The notes below the pieces were generated by a model that had not been told where the DNA came from, ran no database searches, and worked only from the letters and a program-made list of their open reading frames with translations. This document shows positions 21,693-33,829 of a stretch of 64,000 bases of DNA, piece after piece (positions within the stretch are counted from its first letter, which is position 1; every line of letters begins with the position of its first letter). A program made the translations under genes and the position numbers. The stretch spans positions 310,001-374,000 of the forward strand of contig JAVSML010024365.1 of the NCBI GenBank assembly GCA_038503035.1, given 5' to 3'. The DNA comes from Crocodylus rhombifer (lineage: Eukaryota; Chordata; Crocodylia; Crocodylidae).

Positions 21693-23264
21693 CACGATCA
21701 GCCCATCAGACTCTGGTAATCGCCATAGCGAACATCGGAGGAATCGGTGCGGAGAATCTGGTGCGCTGGGTAAAACGCCCGGCCCTGCACGAGCGCAAGC
21801 AGTCGAGCTGCAAGCAGGCTCGCCGGCGGACCGACAAGCAGCCAGCTCCCCAGTCCTCTTCCCTGGGCCCCCCTCCTTTTTCCTTGCGCATCAAAGCATC
21901 TCCAGCACGCTACTGTACATGACCCACTTTTGTATCCAAAGCATCCACTGCTGTTTGCAAGCTCATAATGCCGCTGTAATCCCAGATGATCAAAGAGGCC
22001 CACGTCCACCCACAGGTATAATAAAAAATCAAAAACCCTGAGAGAGGCTGATAAGAAGAGGTGCTTTGGGCAGAGAACAGTGTAATGCCTCCCTCCCCGA
22101 AGGAGTTCAGGATCTTGCGTTACAGCGGCTTTGCCCAGTATTCAGCAAAGGGGGAAGGGTCCCCTCCTCCTACCCCGCTGCAAAAGGCCCAAGTCTTGTC
22201 CTCAGTCATCTGAAGAGCTTGCTGGGGAGCGAGGCGTGGGAAGCCAGCCCTCCACCCACGCAGGGAAAGGGCGGCAGGTCTCGAGGAAGCGCAGAAAGCA
22301 CGGCTCCTCTGCGGGGAGTGCCTGCCGCCGCGGCATCGCTGATGAGGCTGGAAGAGGAGGGGTGGGTCGGTGGCACCACGAACCACCCTGCGGTGACCTC
22401 GTTCCTTTGTTCAGCTTCAGTGAGATGCACTTCTGCAGCTACAGCAATTTTGGGGGGGAGAAGCGGGGGAAAGGACTCAGCTTTCATCTGTGCATGACGA
22501 GAGCGGATGCTGTAAGGGGAGCGGGACCGGACAGGCAGTCCTGTTTGGGGGGAAATGAAAGTTCACTTGTTCAATTCACACATTTTCCCCTGAGTGATGG
22601 CAGGGGACAGATTTCCTCCCTCCAGCTGACCTCCCCAGAGCAGGCAATGTTGCACAGCAGAAATGCCGGGGTGAGATAGGACAGGCTGGAGTGGACTGGC
22701 AGAGCACATGGCAATTAATGCCAGCTCAGAAGGGGACATCATCAGCCATCAGACAGCAAAGGATGGACTGCAGCTAGGAGACCAGTGCTGTCCTCGGAGC
22801 CTTTTACCTCTCAGTCACAGGTGCAAATCTAGCCCAGGCAGCCAGGCTGATGGCAGTCAAAGGTCATGCCTATCAACAGCTCTCCAGTAGCTTCCCTGAA
22901 CTGAGCGCTTGAGTTTCCATCCACAGCTTGACGCAAGTTTTCCCAAACTTTTTAAAGCTGAGCCTATTCTTAGGAAAATCCATCTGAGGAAGATGGATTC
23001 CTTCACTCCTTCCCCCTCTGTAGAACCTCTCCCAATGGTGCGAAGAGTGTAAAGCGCTGTCAAACTGGTGTATATTTTCATCATATGACCCTTCCTAACC
23101 TGTCTTAGCTCCTCCGGAGAACAACGATAGAGTTAATGATGATGGCACTGAGTGCGTCACCCTTGGCCTTCGAGTGAGCGTGCAGCGATGAATAGGATCG
23201 CGCACACCTCGGCGGGATTGTTTCAGGCTCCCTCCCAGCTCAGGTGCATCCATCACATTCCCAT
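21693..23264. other. Unique DNA, no gene seen
   Basis: GC-rich with several opposing open frames and no domain. A possible old DNA-transposon end, 'CCCAAACTTTTTAAAGCTGA' (22943-22962), resembles the hAT-type 'cccaaactttt' terminus of many amniote elements but is too short to call alone. Confidence 0.45.
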
Positions 23265-23920
23265 CATATTTTAAAGGGATAATTTTTCTCCAACCAAAAG
23301 AGCCAGAGAGTCATGTTTATTCTTTTTAAATAAAGCCCAAGCTCTGGAGAACAACTAAGGCGACTTTCTAGCCCCCCTCCACACCATAACCTTTCCAGGG
23401 GCTTTCCCCCATTTCATACAGAGGGGGTTAAAGGAAATGTCTTTCTTATAAGAAGTACCATCCCAAATCCTCTGAGCTCTCCTCATCATTCATCTTAGCA
23501 CAGAGACAACGAATTTGCTTTTAATGGAGACCAAGCTCCCCTGGTCCCCTTGGCCAGTCATCCTGCTTCTTCCAGGGCAAGTTGCACATGAGTACAGTAT
23601 ATACAGGAAACTTTTATCATGGTTCTTCCTTCCATACCCGCTCTGCGGATTAATGGAGAACTCCACACCAATTTCTGAATTTTTCCCTCCAGGCATGTTT
23701 TCTCTGCCTAATTCAATTTGTTTCTATTAGCAGCAATAATATTTACCCTCTCCCATAACACAAGGACAAATGAGCTCTTGATAGAAATAAAAAGCAACGC
23801 ATTTACAATGGATAAAAGGGAGCCCTTTTATTACAATAAATAATTAACCTGTGAAACTCGCGGGTGCAGGATGTTATTCTGGTAATCGCTTCATTACGAG
23901 TAAAAGAAAGAGGGATTAGC
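23265..23920. promoter_or_regulatory. Candidate conserved non-coding element (AT-rich)
   Basis: A long AT-rich stretch rich in homeodomain cores: 'CTATTAGCAGCAATAATATT' (23725), 'CAATAAATAATTAACC' (23835) and 'CTTCATTACGAG' (23889). No transposon signature. With its length and motif density it is among the best enhancer candidates in the window; alignment to other amniotes is needed. Confidence 0.42.
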
Positions 23921-24289
23921 CATGCTAATCAGAGTGGCTTCAAGGGTTGCTCTCAAAAGGACAAGGAGCCTAGACTGCTTAGCAAGGCAAGAAGCTGCGT
24001 TCAAACTGTGGATAAAGCCGTTCTCCAAATGCAAGGTCTTGTTTGCATGGTGCAGATCAGTTAGGGCTCGTCTCTGCCTGGCTTTTGTGGCATTTTTACT
24101 GGAACAACCGCCCCGTTATCACTTCCTGTGAGCAGCGCTAGTTTCAGGTGCAGAACAAAGTGCCCTTAAGGGCTGGGGACGTCACATCAGCCAGCAGCCT
24201 GCCCAGCAATAAGTGGCCAGGGGGCTGGTGGCTTTGCTGTCTCCTGCATCCCCTCCTTCGACATCAAGAGGTGGGAGCAAAAATTGCAA
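23921..24289. other. Unique DNA, no gene seen
   Basis: Mixed composition, no repeat recognised, no protein-like frame. Confidence 0.5.
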
Positions 24290-24640
24290 AAGTGACACCA
24301 AGCAGCTAATTAATGTGACACCTGGAAGGTCTGATTGGGATGGAGAAACCTTTCGGTCAAGACTTGATAAGGACGCCTGACAGATACAAAGTTAGCAAGA
24401 ATCACGCTGCCGACTGTGCTGTGTCCTTTACTGCCTCTTTCTAGACCAGATAATGCTTTTGTCATTTTCTTTGGGAGCTTTGATATCAGCACAGAATATA
24501 GATTTTAAAAAAATCCATCCCTTAGTACCCAGCTTCTTCTCAGCATTATTTTCTTATTTGCATTTTTTTTTTCCTTCTCAGGACAAGGCACTACATTGTG
24601 ATATGACTAGAATAAAGTCTAGTGGTACCAGCTGATATGA
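24290..24640. promoter_or_regulatory. Candidate regulatory block
   Basis: AT-rich, with 'CAGCTAATTAATGTGAC' (24303) and a perfect POU octamer (ATTTGCAT, 24556-24563) ahead of a T-run. It is bounded on the right by a CR1 insertion. Confidence 0.3.
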
Positions 24641-24689
24641 GTGTACTGCCTTTCATTCCCGCAGCACTTCACAAACATAAAATAACATG

Positions 24690-24995
24690 CAGATGCAGGG
24701 AGACTGAAGGGGAATCAGATAACAGTCTTCCAGCAGGTAAAGGGCTTAGGCAGAACAAGGCGGTCACTGATTATTTTCTCTTTGTTCCCTCTGGGCACAA
24801 CAAGAAGAAACCAACTTAATTTGCAGCGGAGAAGATTTGGGCACGATATCGGGAAAGACGTTTCAAGCGTAAGAGTCGCAAGGCGTGGGAATCGGCTTTG
24901 CAGGGAGGTGGTGGCATCTCTTTCAGACCAGCACCTGCTCAGCAGGATGGCCTCGGGACCCACGACCCTGCCTCCACCACCTGCATTTCTATACC
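24690..24995 (+). mobile_element. Old CR1 LINE, ORF2 C-terminal remnant
   Basis: In the plus frame the translation contains 'LNLQRRRFGHDIGKDVSS' and 'RVARRGNRLCREVV', which align in order with the CR1 ORF2 end seen at 15.3 kb (LKLQQGELRLDIRKN...VVKHWNRLPGELV). The upstream 'CAGTCTTCCAGCAGGTAAAG' fits the preceding 'vfqyl/kg' part. It is much more diverged than the other copies. The frame stays open from 24782 to 25117, past the recognisable homology. Confidence 0.75.
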
Positions 24996-25109
24996 GCCAT
25001 GATTCCCACACCAGCGCACAGCTCCTAACGCAGCCACGGGGCTGGATAAAACCCGCCATGGGGATTTGGCACTGCTTCCCTCTCCCTGCCCCTAATTTGG
25101 ATTCATTTC

Positions 25110-25440
25110 CCCCTTAAAGAGCGATCGCATTATTATATTATCACATTATGCAAACCAAATACCACAAAAAGACTGATAGTTAACAAACAGACTGCTAGAT
25201 TAGGGTTTGCCTGTGGGATTCAGCCTAATCAACCAGCCTGCTTATCTGCCTCTGATCAGGGCGACATAGCTTTATCATTCAGTGGAGTGAAGCAACATAC
25301 CAGTGTCCCAGAGGACCAGAACAGCATTTCAATTACATATCTATTTTTTATCACTTTGCTGAAGTAATGAGGGTCCCAAGCTCTAAATTGCTAAATATCA
25401 CTCGAAGTCAAAGAGACAAATATATACTAATTATGGGGAA
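25110..25440. promoter_or_regulatory. Candidate conserved non-coding element (AT-rich)
   Basis: Compact AT-rich block with 'GAGCGATCGCATTATTATAT' (25120), 'CATTATGCAAACC', 'GATAGTTAAC', 'TTCAATTACATATC' and 'ACTAATTATGGGG'. It mixes POU-, GATA- and homeodomain-like sites and has no repeat hallmark. Function is inferred only. Confidence 0.42.
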
Positions 25441-26614
25441 AAGCAGAGTCCAAACATGCATGCCCGTAGAGGAGTGCAATGCGTCTTTGGAGCTGGGAAA
25501 CCTCTCTAGGTTGTCGAAGTAGGGCTGGATTTTTGCTGTAGACCCTCTTGACTGGTTTTCTGTTTTTTATCATGACAGAAGATAAACTCGCCCCCAGGGA
25601 AACGGAGGCAATGGTGTGAGGGGTTAGCCTGCAGCACGGGCACCGCAGCGGACTCCCTTTCATCGAGAGCCATAAGAGGGTGGTCGCGGAGGAAGAGCCT
25701 GCTCTGCTCTTCCCCGGCGAGGAAGGAAAGCAGCAGCTGGGCTGCAGTTGCATGCACACTTCCAGTGGTCTGGAAAAAAGCTACAGCCAGGTCCGCTCAC
25801 CGAGGGGTTCGGGCCAAAATGGGGGGAGAGGACCCCGCTCCCCAGCTTTGCCTGTTGTGCTTCATCTCACCCGCCAGCCCCTTCCTCTGCTCTCTTGCTG
25901 GTAGCTGCAGCTAATCCTTGATAGATCATCACACACAACCTGCTTGGCTCCAAACCACTTCCTGCCGGGCACCCATAATACACAGATTGGAGGTAACTTT
26001 ACTCCAGAGAGCCAATTAGTGCAAATCTCAGCCTGGTAATTACAAGTTGATAAGATCCTGGCCACTGATATCCCTGGGCAGATAAGGCACCAGGAAGGGA
26101 TCTCTCAACAGGACTGCGGTGGGAAGCTATTATTAAAGCCTCGCTGGGTTGCCCTAAGCCCTCCGGCCAGGCTCGCGCTGGGGCTCTCACAGCAGCGAAA
26201 GGCCTGAAAGTACCAGAGCCGGGATGGGAAGGGCCTCTGATCTCCAAACACAGCACCCCCGCCACCCTCCCCAGCCCTGGGCCTCATCCTGCCGCTTGCT
26301 GACGACAATACCAATAACAACGTGCACAGAGTGGCGTGACATTTGCAGGGGTTTTGATTAAAAGGTCACCCCTGAAGAGCTTATATTCTGCAAGAGGCAG
26401 CTGCGCCACATGAAGGGAAGCAGCGAGAAGGGTTAAACGATGCAGCGAAGATGGGAGGCTGTTATAACGGGAGTGGAGCCCGTGCCCGGGACGCTGTATG
26501 GCGGAGCACAGGAGTGGAGGCTGCGGTGGTGCAGCCCCCCCGCCCCGGCTAGGTTTCGGCTCCCTGTGCTGCTCTGTGCCGTGTAAGCTTAAAGTGTGGG
26601 GCCCTAACCGACCA
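25441..26614. other. Unique DNA, no gene seen
   Basis: GC-rich, with opposing open frames (25427-25759 minus, 25680-25904 plus) that share no domain. An AT-rich patch with 'GCCAATTAGTGC' and 'GGTAATTACAAG' lies near 26009-26045. Confidence 0.5.
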
Positions 26615-26815
26615 GCTAGAGTAATTGGTATAAAATTAGAAGCTTTATAACACCAGGCACATAGTAGTAAAGGATCCACAACCTCCCTGATGGTTCTGGT
26701 GGTTAATGCCTGCCTATGGCTTAATTACATCATCAATCCCATTAAATAATGCAGTAACGAACCAGGGTGTAATGAATACATAGAAGGGAATTAATGGAAC
26801 TTACAGTATCACCGG
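26615..26815. promoter_or_regulatory. Candidate regulatory block (AT-rich)
   Basis: Dense ATTA/TAAT cores: 'GAGTAATTGGTATAAAATTA' (26619), 'GGCTTAATTACATCATC' (26718), 'CCCATTAAATAATGCAG' (26737) and 'GGGAATTAATGG'. Short and flanked by GC-rich DNA. Confidence 0.37.
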
Positions 26816-27365
26816 GATCTCGGGATGGAAACAGAAGTGCCGGAGCAGGGGTTTGCATTTCAGCCTGGGAAAAAGAAGGGAAAAGGACCCCGCCGCCTGG
26901 AGCAGCACACGACAGGGTCGGCGGTGTCTGGCGGGAGCATGGCTGCTGCTTCGAGGGGATGCTGAGGCCTCGCGACCTGCTCCCAGGACCCCCCAGTGAC
27001 AGGCGTGGGGAGGGCTTGGGCTTCCTGGGCAATCGTGCCGCGCCGCTCCCGAACAGAGGGTGCCTTGTCCACGTCCCCCATCCCAACTGGTGTCACCAGG
27101 AGCTGTGACCTCTCCAGCAACAAGGCCCCAGTAAGGTCCCCAAAGCAGAGAGATCTGGGGTAGCCAGACCAGGGCCCCTCCAACTCATCCACTGGGGTCC
27201 CCCCTCCTGCCTGGACTTCTGGCCTTGTTTTGGGGTGCAGCGCTCCTTTGCAGCTGAATTTCTCTTGGGCTCTTGACCCTGCCTCTAAAGGCTGCCACCC
27301 CACCTGGAGCCGTGACCCCTAGGTTGGGGACCGCTGGTCAACAGGCACCAGCTGACATCAGGACC
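26816..27365. other. Unique GC-rich DNA with possible transposon end
   Basis: No gene seen. The string 'CCCCTAGGTTGGGGACCGCT' near 27317-27336 resembles the 'ggttggggaccactg' terminus of hAT-type non-autonomous elements, but no matching opposite terminus was found. Confidence 0.4.
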
Positions 27366-27500
27366 CACTGTGGTCGGTGCTGTGCAAGTCCGTGCTTTGG
27401 AGAGAGAGTCCCTGCCCTGGGGATCCTGCAGTAAAGAGACGGAGGAGAAACAGAGGCACAGGGAAGGTTGCAGAGCACGTCCAGCTGGGCAGAACCCAGG
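27366..27500 (+). mobile_element. Possible ancient SINE/LINE fragment
   Basis: 'GTGCTGTGCAAGTCC', then 'GAGAGTCCCTGCCCTGGGGA', then 'GAGAAACAGAGGCACAGGGA' follow the layout of an old amniote repeat ('gtacaaa...cagtccctgcccc...gaaactgaggcacag'). It may be the same family as 3470-3575. Confidence 0.35.
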
Positions 27501-27734
27501 CCCCGTGTCGGAGCAGTCCCAAAAGCATACGCTCTTCCTCCAGCTGAGCGCTTGCCCACTGATCCTCACCTGCAAGAGTCCTTCCCCAGGTGCTCAGGTT
27601 GGCACGGTCGGTGCAGGTTTTGCCTTCCCCTGTAGCAGGGCATGTGGCCTCTTTCCCAGCATCTCTTGAGCATATTTTAACCTTTGCAGCAGCAGGATGT
27701 TGGCTGCCGTGCTTCCCCTGCTGTAGTAGGATCG

Positions 27735-27895
27735 AGTGTTAAGTCTTGTGTCAGGGGTGGCGGCAGAGTTTTGCTCGGACGTTAGACCATGAGTTTGTCT
27801 GGGATGGGTCAGAGAGCGACAGTCCTGCCTCTGGCAAGGTGTTGGACTGGATGGGACCTTTGGAGGTCCCTTGCAGCCCTGAGTCTCTAAGAGGG
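27735..27895 (+). mobile_element. CR1 LINE, 3' end fragment
   Basis: Contains 'GAGTTTGTCTGGGATGGGTC', 'ACAGTCCTGCCTCTGGCAAG', 'GTTGGACTGGATGGGACC' and 'GGAGGTCCCTTGCAGCCCTG', followed by a short AGTCTCTAAGAG tail. Orientation is plus, as for the copy at 8.56 kb. Confidence 0.82.
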
Positions 27896-30519
27896 ATCCC
27901 CTTTCTTGCCCCACAACCTGCTCCTGCTTAGCTGGGGTTTGCTTGTTGGAAGCTGAGCAAGATGACAGGGCGGCAGGCAGAGCAGCTGGATCACGATTCG
28001 GGAGCAGCTGAAAGGGAGTGAGGAGGAAGAGGAGGAGGAGGGAAAATGGTAAGAGCTTGAAAGGAAAGAATAGCAATTAGTCACTATGGAGGCGAGCCAG
28101 GCAGCAAGGCCCTGTTGGTACTGAGCATGGCAGTCATTTCACTGGGGGTGGGGATGATTTATATCCTGATCCCCATGTGCAAAGCCCAGTGCTACAGGCA
28201 TCCTGGGTAGGGCTCTCACATCTGTCCCCCCTCGGGCAGAGGTGCGCTGGCTGTATCATCACTCAGGCTGGGAGATTTGGGGCTGCATCTGGAAAGACTC
28301 ACCTCCTCCCAGAAAGAAAAGGAGTTTCGGGGAAGAAGGGCAGTGCAGATGTGGGTTTCTAACCTTCCCACGGTCACTGCAAACGCCAGCTTCAGAGCGC
28401 CCGCGAGAGCGCTCCTCTTTGGGGAGTTCCCATCCAAAACCGACCATGATTAACAAACCCGCTGGCTGAAGTGCTAACACCCAGCCGGTGTCTGTGATGT
28501 GCTAACACGACTGTGCCAACCACAAGAGCTTGGCGGTACCATCAACAGAGTAGGGGCCATACACAAAGCACAGCATCTCCCGAGCTACCCGCCTGCCGGC
28601 CGCTGGACAGCCTTTCTCCATCTCGCTAAAATATTTGTTTGCTTTTTTTGCTTAAAAAAGAGCTACGTGTTTGTTCAAGATGTGCCGTGGCACGGAGCCG
28701 AGTTTGCTCTGTGTTTATGAGGCCGGTGGAACAGCATTTGGGGGGCAGGAAGCCAAAGGAGTGTCAACGCTTCCAGAGCCCGGCCTGCGTATCGCCAGCG
28801 CTGGTTCGGGGGCTTCACGCCAAACTCTTCCAGCACTTGTCTGCACAGCGGTAACTTAAAGTGTGCATTTAACGTGCCACAGCTAAACGGGTGCGAACGG
28901 CCAGGTGGACAGTGATGTCTGTGTTGCACTTGAACCGATGGCTGTTGGGAATAGGTTGAACTCAACGAAATTAAGCCGCTCTTCACCAAAATACAGGACT
29001 CCGTGTGCACTAATTAAAATTCACCTATATTGGCTTACAGGCAGGTTCAAGTCATGCCACAGCGACTTTCTCTTGCAGACCAAGTCTGAGTTACAGGAAA
29101 ATATCCTCCTCTGAGAAACCTGCCCATGTCACTGCTAAGTCAGAGACTGACAGGAGGGATTTAAAAAAACCCCAAAAACCTGAATAACGATTCCTTGCCT
29201 CTAAAACATGTCAGTGAGAAGGTATCCTGGGTTGTGATGCCTGAACCACATCGTTTGCCTTGAAAGGGCCACCAAGACCAAACCTTCCCTCCCACTCTTG
29301 GGCATGAACTCTTGGTCTCAGGGTTTCCGCGGATTATCTGGAGCCTGATGAGCGTATTGTGGAGCACGAGAAAGAGGCCGTCATGACAAGGGCCACGCTG
29401 GTAGGGCAGCGTGTTAGAGACCCCGTTCTCCGGGGCTGTCAATCCGCTCTCTCTCGCCTGTGCTGAGCACTCTTTAAAATGATAATAAATTGCAGGCAGA
29501 AAGGTCCCAAGCTAAAACACCAGGAAGCAGGAACAGCCGAAATCTTCCGTCTGCCCAGCTCCGAAAACACTTAAGTTTGCAAATTCTCATGTTTTACTGC
29601 TCATTCATCCCCTCACACTTGGTCATTTCCGCAGTCCCCCATCTGTCGGCCTCTTCACATGCTCCGTTCTGCTTGCTCCTGGGCTCGTTCTGAGCAGATG
29701 ACACAATATTTTTTCCTTTTAAACCAAGTTCAAATAATTGCCTCCTGTTTGCTGACAGCCTCGAGTCCCAGAGACAGCTGAGAGCAGTGCATGGACCACA
29801 TGAAGAAACTGAGCTCCTCATCCCCGTCCTTTTCACCTGCTGCCTCCCCACCACAACCGGGGGGTGGAGAGACACCCCTGCAGGCACTGGGCTTGGGAGC
29901 AAGGGACCAGAAGGAGCGGCAACTGCCCAGCCCAGCCCTCTCCTCCGCTGCTTTTCCCCCACAGATTTCACGTGGGGATGGGGAAGCTACAAGGGTCAGA
30001 GGAGACATGTAATTGTGTCGATGTTCTGATTTCCTTTTGACCCTGGTAGAAATGCACAGCTGGTGACCACCCCAGAAACGCAACCCGGGCAGCCAGAAAT
30101 AACACTGAGCTGACATTTAGTGTCTGACTTCTGTAATATGCCCAGTGCCCTGGGAGCTTAATTTCCTCTTAGCCCTTCTCCACATCTTCCAGACTCCCAC
30201 CCGCCAAGTGCCCGATGCTGCAGGAAGCTTGCGGATAACCACTGAGGCCCGCGGCATCACTGCATGCGCAGGAGGGGCTGGAGCAGAGGCAAGGCCCCCC
30301 TGGGGGCTGCTGCCCCGGGAAGGCAGGAAGTGTCCCCCAACCCACCTGCTTCTGTGAGCAGGTTTTGGGTCTGCTGGATTAGTATCTGCCTTTTCTTTTG
30401 CAATTCCTCACCCCTTCTACCAACGGCCCCTTGGCCCCAGGCAGTTCAGGGGTGCTTGCAAAGCCACAGCCTCAATGTCTTCACCTGCAGGTTCATCCGG
30501 AGCAGGGAGAGTTGCACAC
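27896..30519. other. Unique DNA, no gene seen
   Basis: Mixed sequence. It includes a purine-rich GGA/AGG run at 28018-28045 and AT-rich patches near 29010-29040 ('GCACTAATTAAAATTCACC') that may be small regulatory sites. No convincing frame. Confidence 0.5.
28018..28045. repeat. Imperfect (GGA)n purine tract
   Basis: A run of GAGGAGGAAGAGGAGGAGG type, purine-only over about 28 bases, which can form triplex-like structure. Copies are imperfect. Confidence 0.75.
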
Positions 30520-30665
30520 GGAGACCTGGGGCAAGGAAGGGACAAGCCCTTGTCTCCTGGAGCAGCTCCGGGAATGCAACTGGAGCTGGGGTACAAGGCA
30601 GAGAGGAGATGTGCCCAGGGTCACCCAAGGAGCCAGTGGCAGAGCCAGGGATGATTGCATGTGTC
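30520..30665 (-). mobile_element. MIR (CORE-SINE) fragment
   Basis: Read on plus it shows 'AGAGAGGAGATGTGCCCAGG', then 'GTCACCCAAGGAGCCAGTGG', then 'CAGAGCCAGGGATGA', the reverse-orientation MIR order ('agaggttaagtgacttgcccaaggtcac...agtggcagagccgggat'). Confidence 0.7.
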
Positions 30666-33600
30666 CCAACACCAGCACATCTCCCGCGCCCTCCAGGCCT
30701 GCTCCTTGGTCTGTCTCGGGTACTTAAGCTGTGACCTTGCACCACAGCTCCCGGTCTGTCCAGTGTCTTCTCCAAAAAGCAATGTTGTGACAGCCACTGA
30801 CATAGCCGCTGCGTGGCTGGCATGGATAGAAACCCCTGCAGCCCCCACCCCGCTGAGTCTCTATTATATAATATCCTTCCTTAAATGTATCCCTGTAATA
30901 CGCGGAGAGGTGGCGAGCAAACAGCAGTGACCGATGCGAGGGGCTGATTGCCTGCATGCAGCTGCTGAAAGGGGTCGCGACATCCTAAGTGCTCGTCAGA
31001 ATGAGGGATGACAGTCCGAGACAATGAGACACTTCCTTTTCCTCCTCTCTGGCTGTTAATAAGTGCTCGGGAGCCCAGGGCCGCTGGGCTTTTTCCTCTC
31101 TGCCTCTCTTGTTTGTTTTCTCTCTCCCCCTTTTCTGTTTTCCCTTTGGCTGCTGAGGCTGTTTGTGTTGGATCCCATGCAGTTAGCACTGAAAATTTAA
31201 TTAGGCACTTGGAAGCAAACCCGCTTGAGCCCTTTGCTGGAATTCAGGCTCCAAGAGCATCCCAGCCCAGCCGGGCAATCCTATCTGCCCTGTGCCCTGC
31301 CCGGGGGAACAAGGGACCTCCCTTGGTCCAAAACAGGTCACACCGGCTGCAAGGGGTCTGCGTCCTCTTCCCCTGCTGGGAGGTCTGGGGGGAGTCAGGA
31401 GGGACCCGAGTGCCCATCCAGGCTGCAGCATCCCTGGGCTGTGCATGCAGGATGGGGGGTGCAGGTTTAGGGCATCTGAATTTGCCTCAGGGGCAGCTTC
31501 AAGCTGTACTTGGCTCTTCCCTCATCTCCCACCACTGAGGGCATCAAAGCACTTTGACAGCCTTGTTTCGTTAACCCCACGTGGGGTAGGGCGGGTGAAC
31601 CCTCCACCCCTGCCCTAGCCCCTGAGCCCGCTTTCCTTGCCTAGAGCCATGCAAAGTATCTGCAGAGACTGGCTCCCCATCTACCCCTATGGCCTGCAAG
31701 AGAGGGATGCTCATGTTACAGATGCCCCAGATCTCACTCCTCTGCCTTTTCAACCCAGGCTCCCCCATCCATGTCTCCCCTACCTTCCCCAGTCCTGCAG
31801 CCATCGGATCTCTTTCCTCCGATTCATGTACACGTACCGCATGAGCCTTGCAAATAGGAAATTACACGCCACCTTAATTGGATTTTCCTTCAGGTGCTCT
31901 AAAAGCTTGCCATGGCACTGAAGGAGTCAGTCTTGCCTCAAAGCAGGACTCAACGCCCAGGTCCCTGTGGAGCCTTGTCCTCTCTTGAGCACCTCTTTTC
32001 AGATCTATGCCAGACCAGAGCACCATTTCTGTCAGAGCGACCTGAGGACCTGCTGGGATTGGGCTGATTCTTGTCTGTTCAAACTTGCTGAAAACAAGGA
32101 AAATAAAAAAATACACGTATCTGATCAGCAGCTTTCAGACCAGACTCTGAAGAACATCATGAGAGTCCGACTTGTCCCGGATTCTCTGTTACAAGAGAGC
32201 CCCTGGTTGTCAGAACAAGAAAGAAAAAGGAATATCAAATGAAAAAACTCCTCTTGCAAATCGAGCGTAGGGTCAGATGTTGCCCCAACTCAGCCCAGCG
32301 CCCCTTGGCTCCCAGGCAGGATGACCAGGGGGTACAAAGATGCGGTCCTTAGCAGGCGAAGCAGCGAGTCTGGCTGGGGAAGAGCCAACGCAGAGCGGCC
32401 TGCGACATCCGTGTTGGCTCAGGAGAAAGTGGGGAGCAGAGACAGATCCATCTCCTGGGGACCCGGGGTGGGCTTTGTGTGCAAATAGCTGCTGGCAACC
32501 AGACGGTACCCAGGGACGGGACTTACGATGGAACAGGCTGTCTTTTCCAGGAAGAAAACAGTACGAGTTAGTCACTGGGACGCCTCCTTCCCTCTGCCTT
32601 GGGTCTACCGACTCGCAAGGCATGGGAGGGATGGGGCCAGAGCTAGCCAAGCCCCTGACATGGCAGTCAAGGACACATTACCCTTCATATAGGGGGAAAT
32701 CATGGGCCCTGTCTGAGGACTTGCATATGTACCACCTCTCCCTGCCCAGTGGGACAGGACATTGGCCTTTTACTAGTGGTTCAAATTCCCAAGGAGCTTT
32801 GGAGAACGGGTGGAAAATAGCAGCGCTGCTTTGGCTCTCGATTGGTTTTGAGCAGGCTTGCTCAAAAGGTGAGCTAGACCCAGCCCCAAACCGACGCGAG
32901 GGGATGAAGGGCTGCGCTTACGGCATCTCGTCCCCAAAGTTTTGCTTCCTTGCCTTGCTTCCGATGCCTTTCAGAAATAGGCTTTATCTGACTTTGAAGG
33001 TCTCATTCTGGAGACATCTCCTTTTAAAAAAAAAAATTTTTTTTTTCAGAAATCTGCGCCATCTTTCCCTGGTCTCAGGGTGACACCAGCAGCTGATTTT
33101 TATGCAAAGTTGCGAGTGCCTTTCAGGAGCACAATGGCAGGTTCCTTGACAATGTCACACGTCTATTGAAAACAACCCGCGTGCCACTCAGAGGCCCACA
33201 CATTTGCAGAGCACTTGCTCTGCGCTGCGATAAGGCATGTTAGCTTCCCCCCCGTGCTACTGGAGAAATAATTCTGGTCTTTTAAGTCTAGCTGATATTT
33301 TCTGCCCCCTTCTTTCCAAACAACAGGGCGTGTTCCTCTTTGGCTCCTTGCAGTAGCACAGCCCACGGGAGAGAAAGGCCAAGCCGGCGGAGTGAAGCTT
33401 TGGGGTCTGGTGGTTTGGGCAGTAGAACAGACGAGCTGTAAACAGGCAAAGTGCCGGACATCCCTGTTTTGCCATTGCACAGACATCGTTGCCCAAACCC
33501 CTGAGAGCATCGGCTCCTTTGGATGCTGATTGCAACGCGGCTCCAAACTTTGCAACGAAGCCCAAATCAGGATGCCCAGTCTGAAAGCCCACGAGCTTGG

Positions 33601-33829
33601 GGGAAGTCGGCCCATGCAGTGCCAAACTGGATGGCTCCAGCCCAGTTTTCCTTGCTTGCAGGAAAGCCTCCCCAGCGAAGGGCGTAACTGTGTCGGGAGG
33701 CCCCGATTGGCTGGGGCTGAGGGATGTCATCACCAGAAGCCCCTCCTCCTCCGAATGGGAGGGATCGGGATGCCTCTCCGAGTCCAGAAGGCATCAGCAC
33801 CTTCAGTCCCTTTGCAGAGCCTGATTTTA
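30666..33829. other. Unique DNA, no gene seen
   Basis: Alternating GC-rich and moderate sequence. The 247-codon frame at 32340-33083 has no domain and faces an open frame on the other strand. A doubtful MIR-like piece ('CATCAAAGCACTTTGACAGC ... CACGTGGGGTAGGG') spans 31540-31592. An A11T10 palindrome lies at 33026-33046. Confidence 0.45.
33026..33046. repeat. A11-T10 homopolymer palindrome
   Basis: Eleven A followed directly by ten T, a self-complementary tract. It could be a cruciform-prone or nucleosome-excluding site, or the fused tail of an old insertion; no element was recognised beside it. Confidence 0.85.

Noticed and set aside
22943..22990. hAT-type transposon end
   Set aside because: Only about 30 bases resemble the 'cccaaactttt' terminus and no partner terminus or target-site duplication was found.
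31540..31592. Additional MIR
   Set aside because: Only two short strings agree with MIR order; below what I would call by eye.
32340..33083. 247-codon open frame
   Set aside because: No domain and runs into an A11T10 tract; opposite strand also open at 32273-32650.
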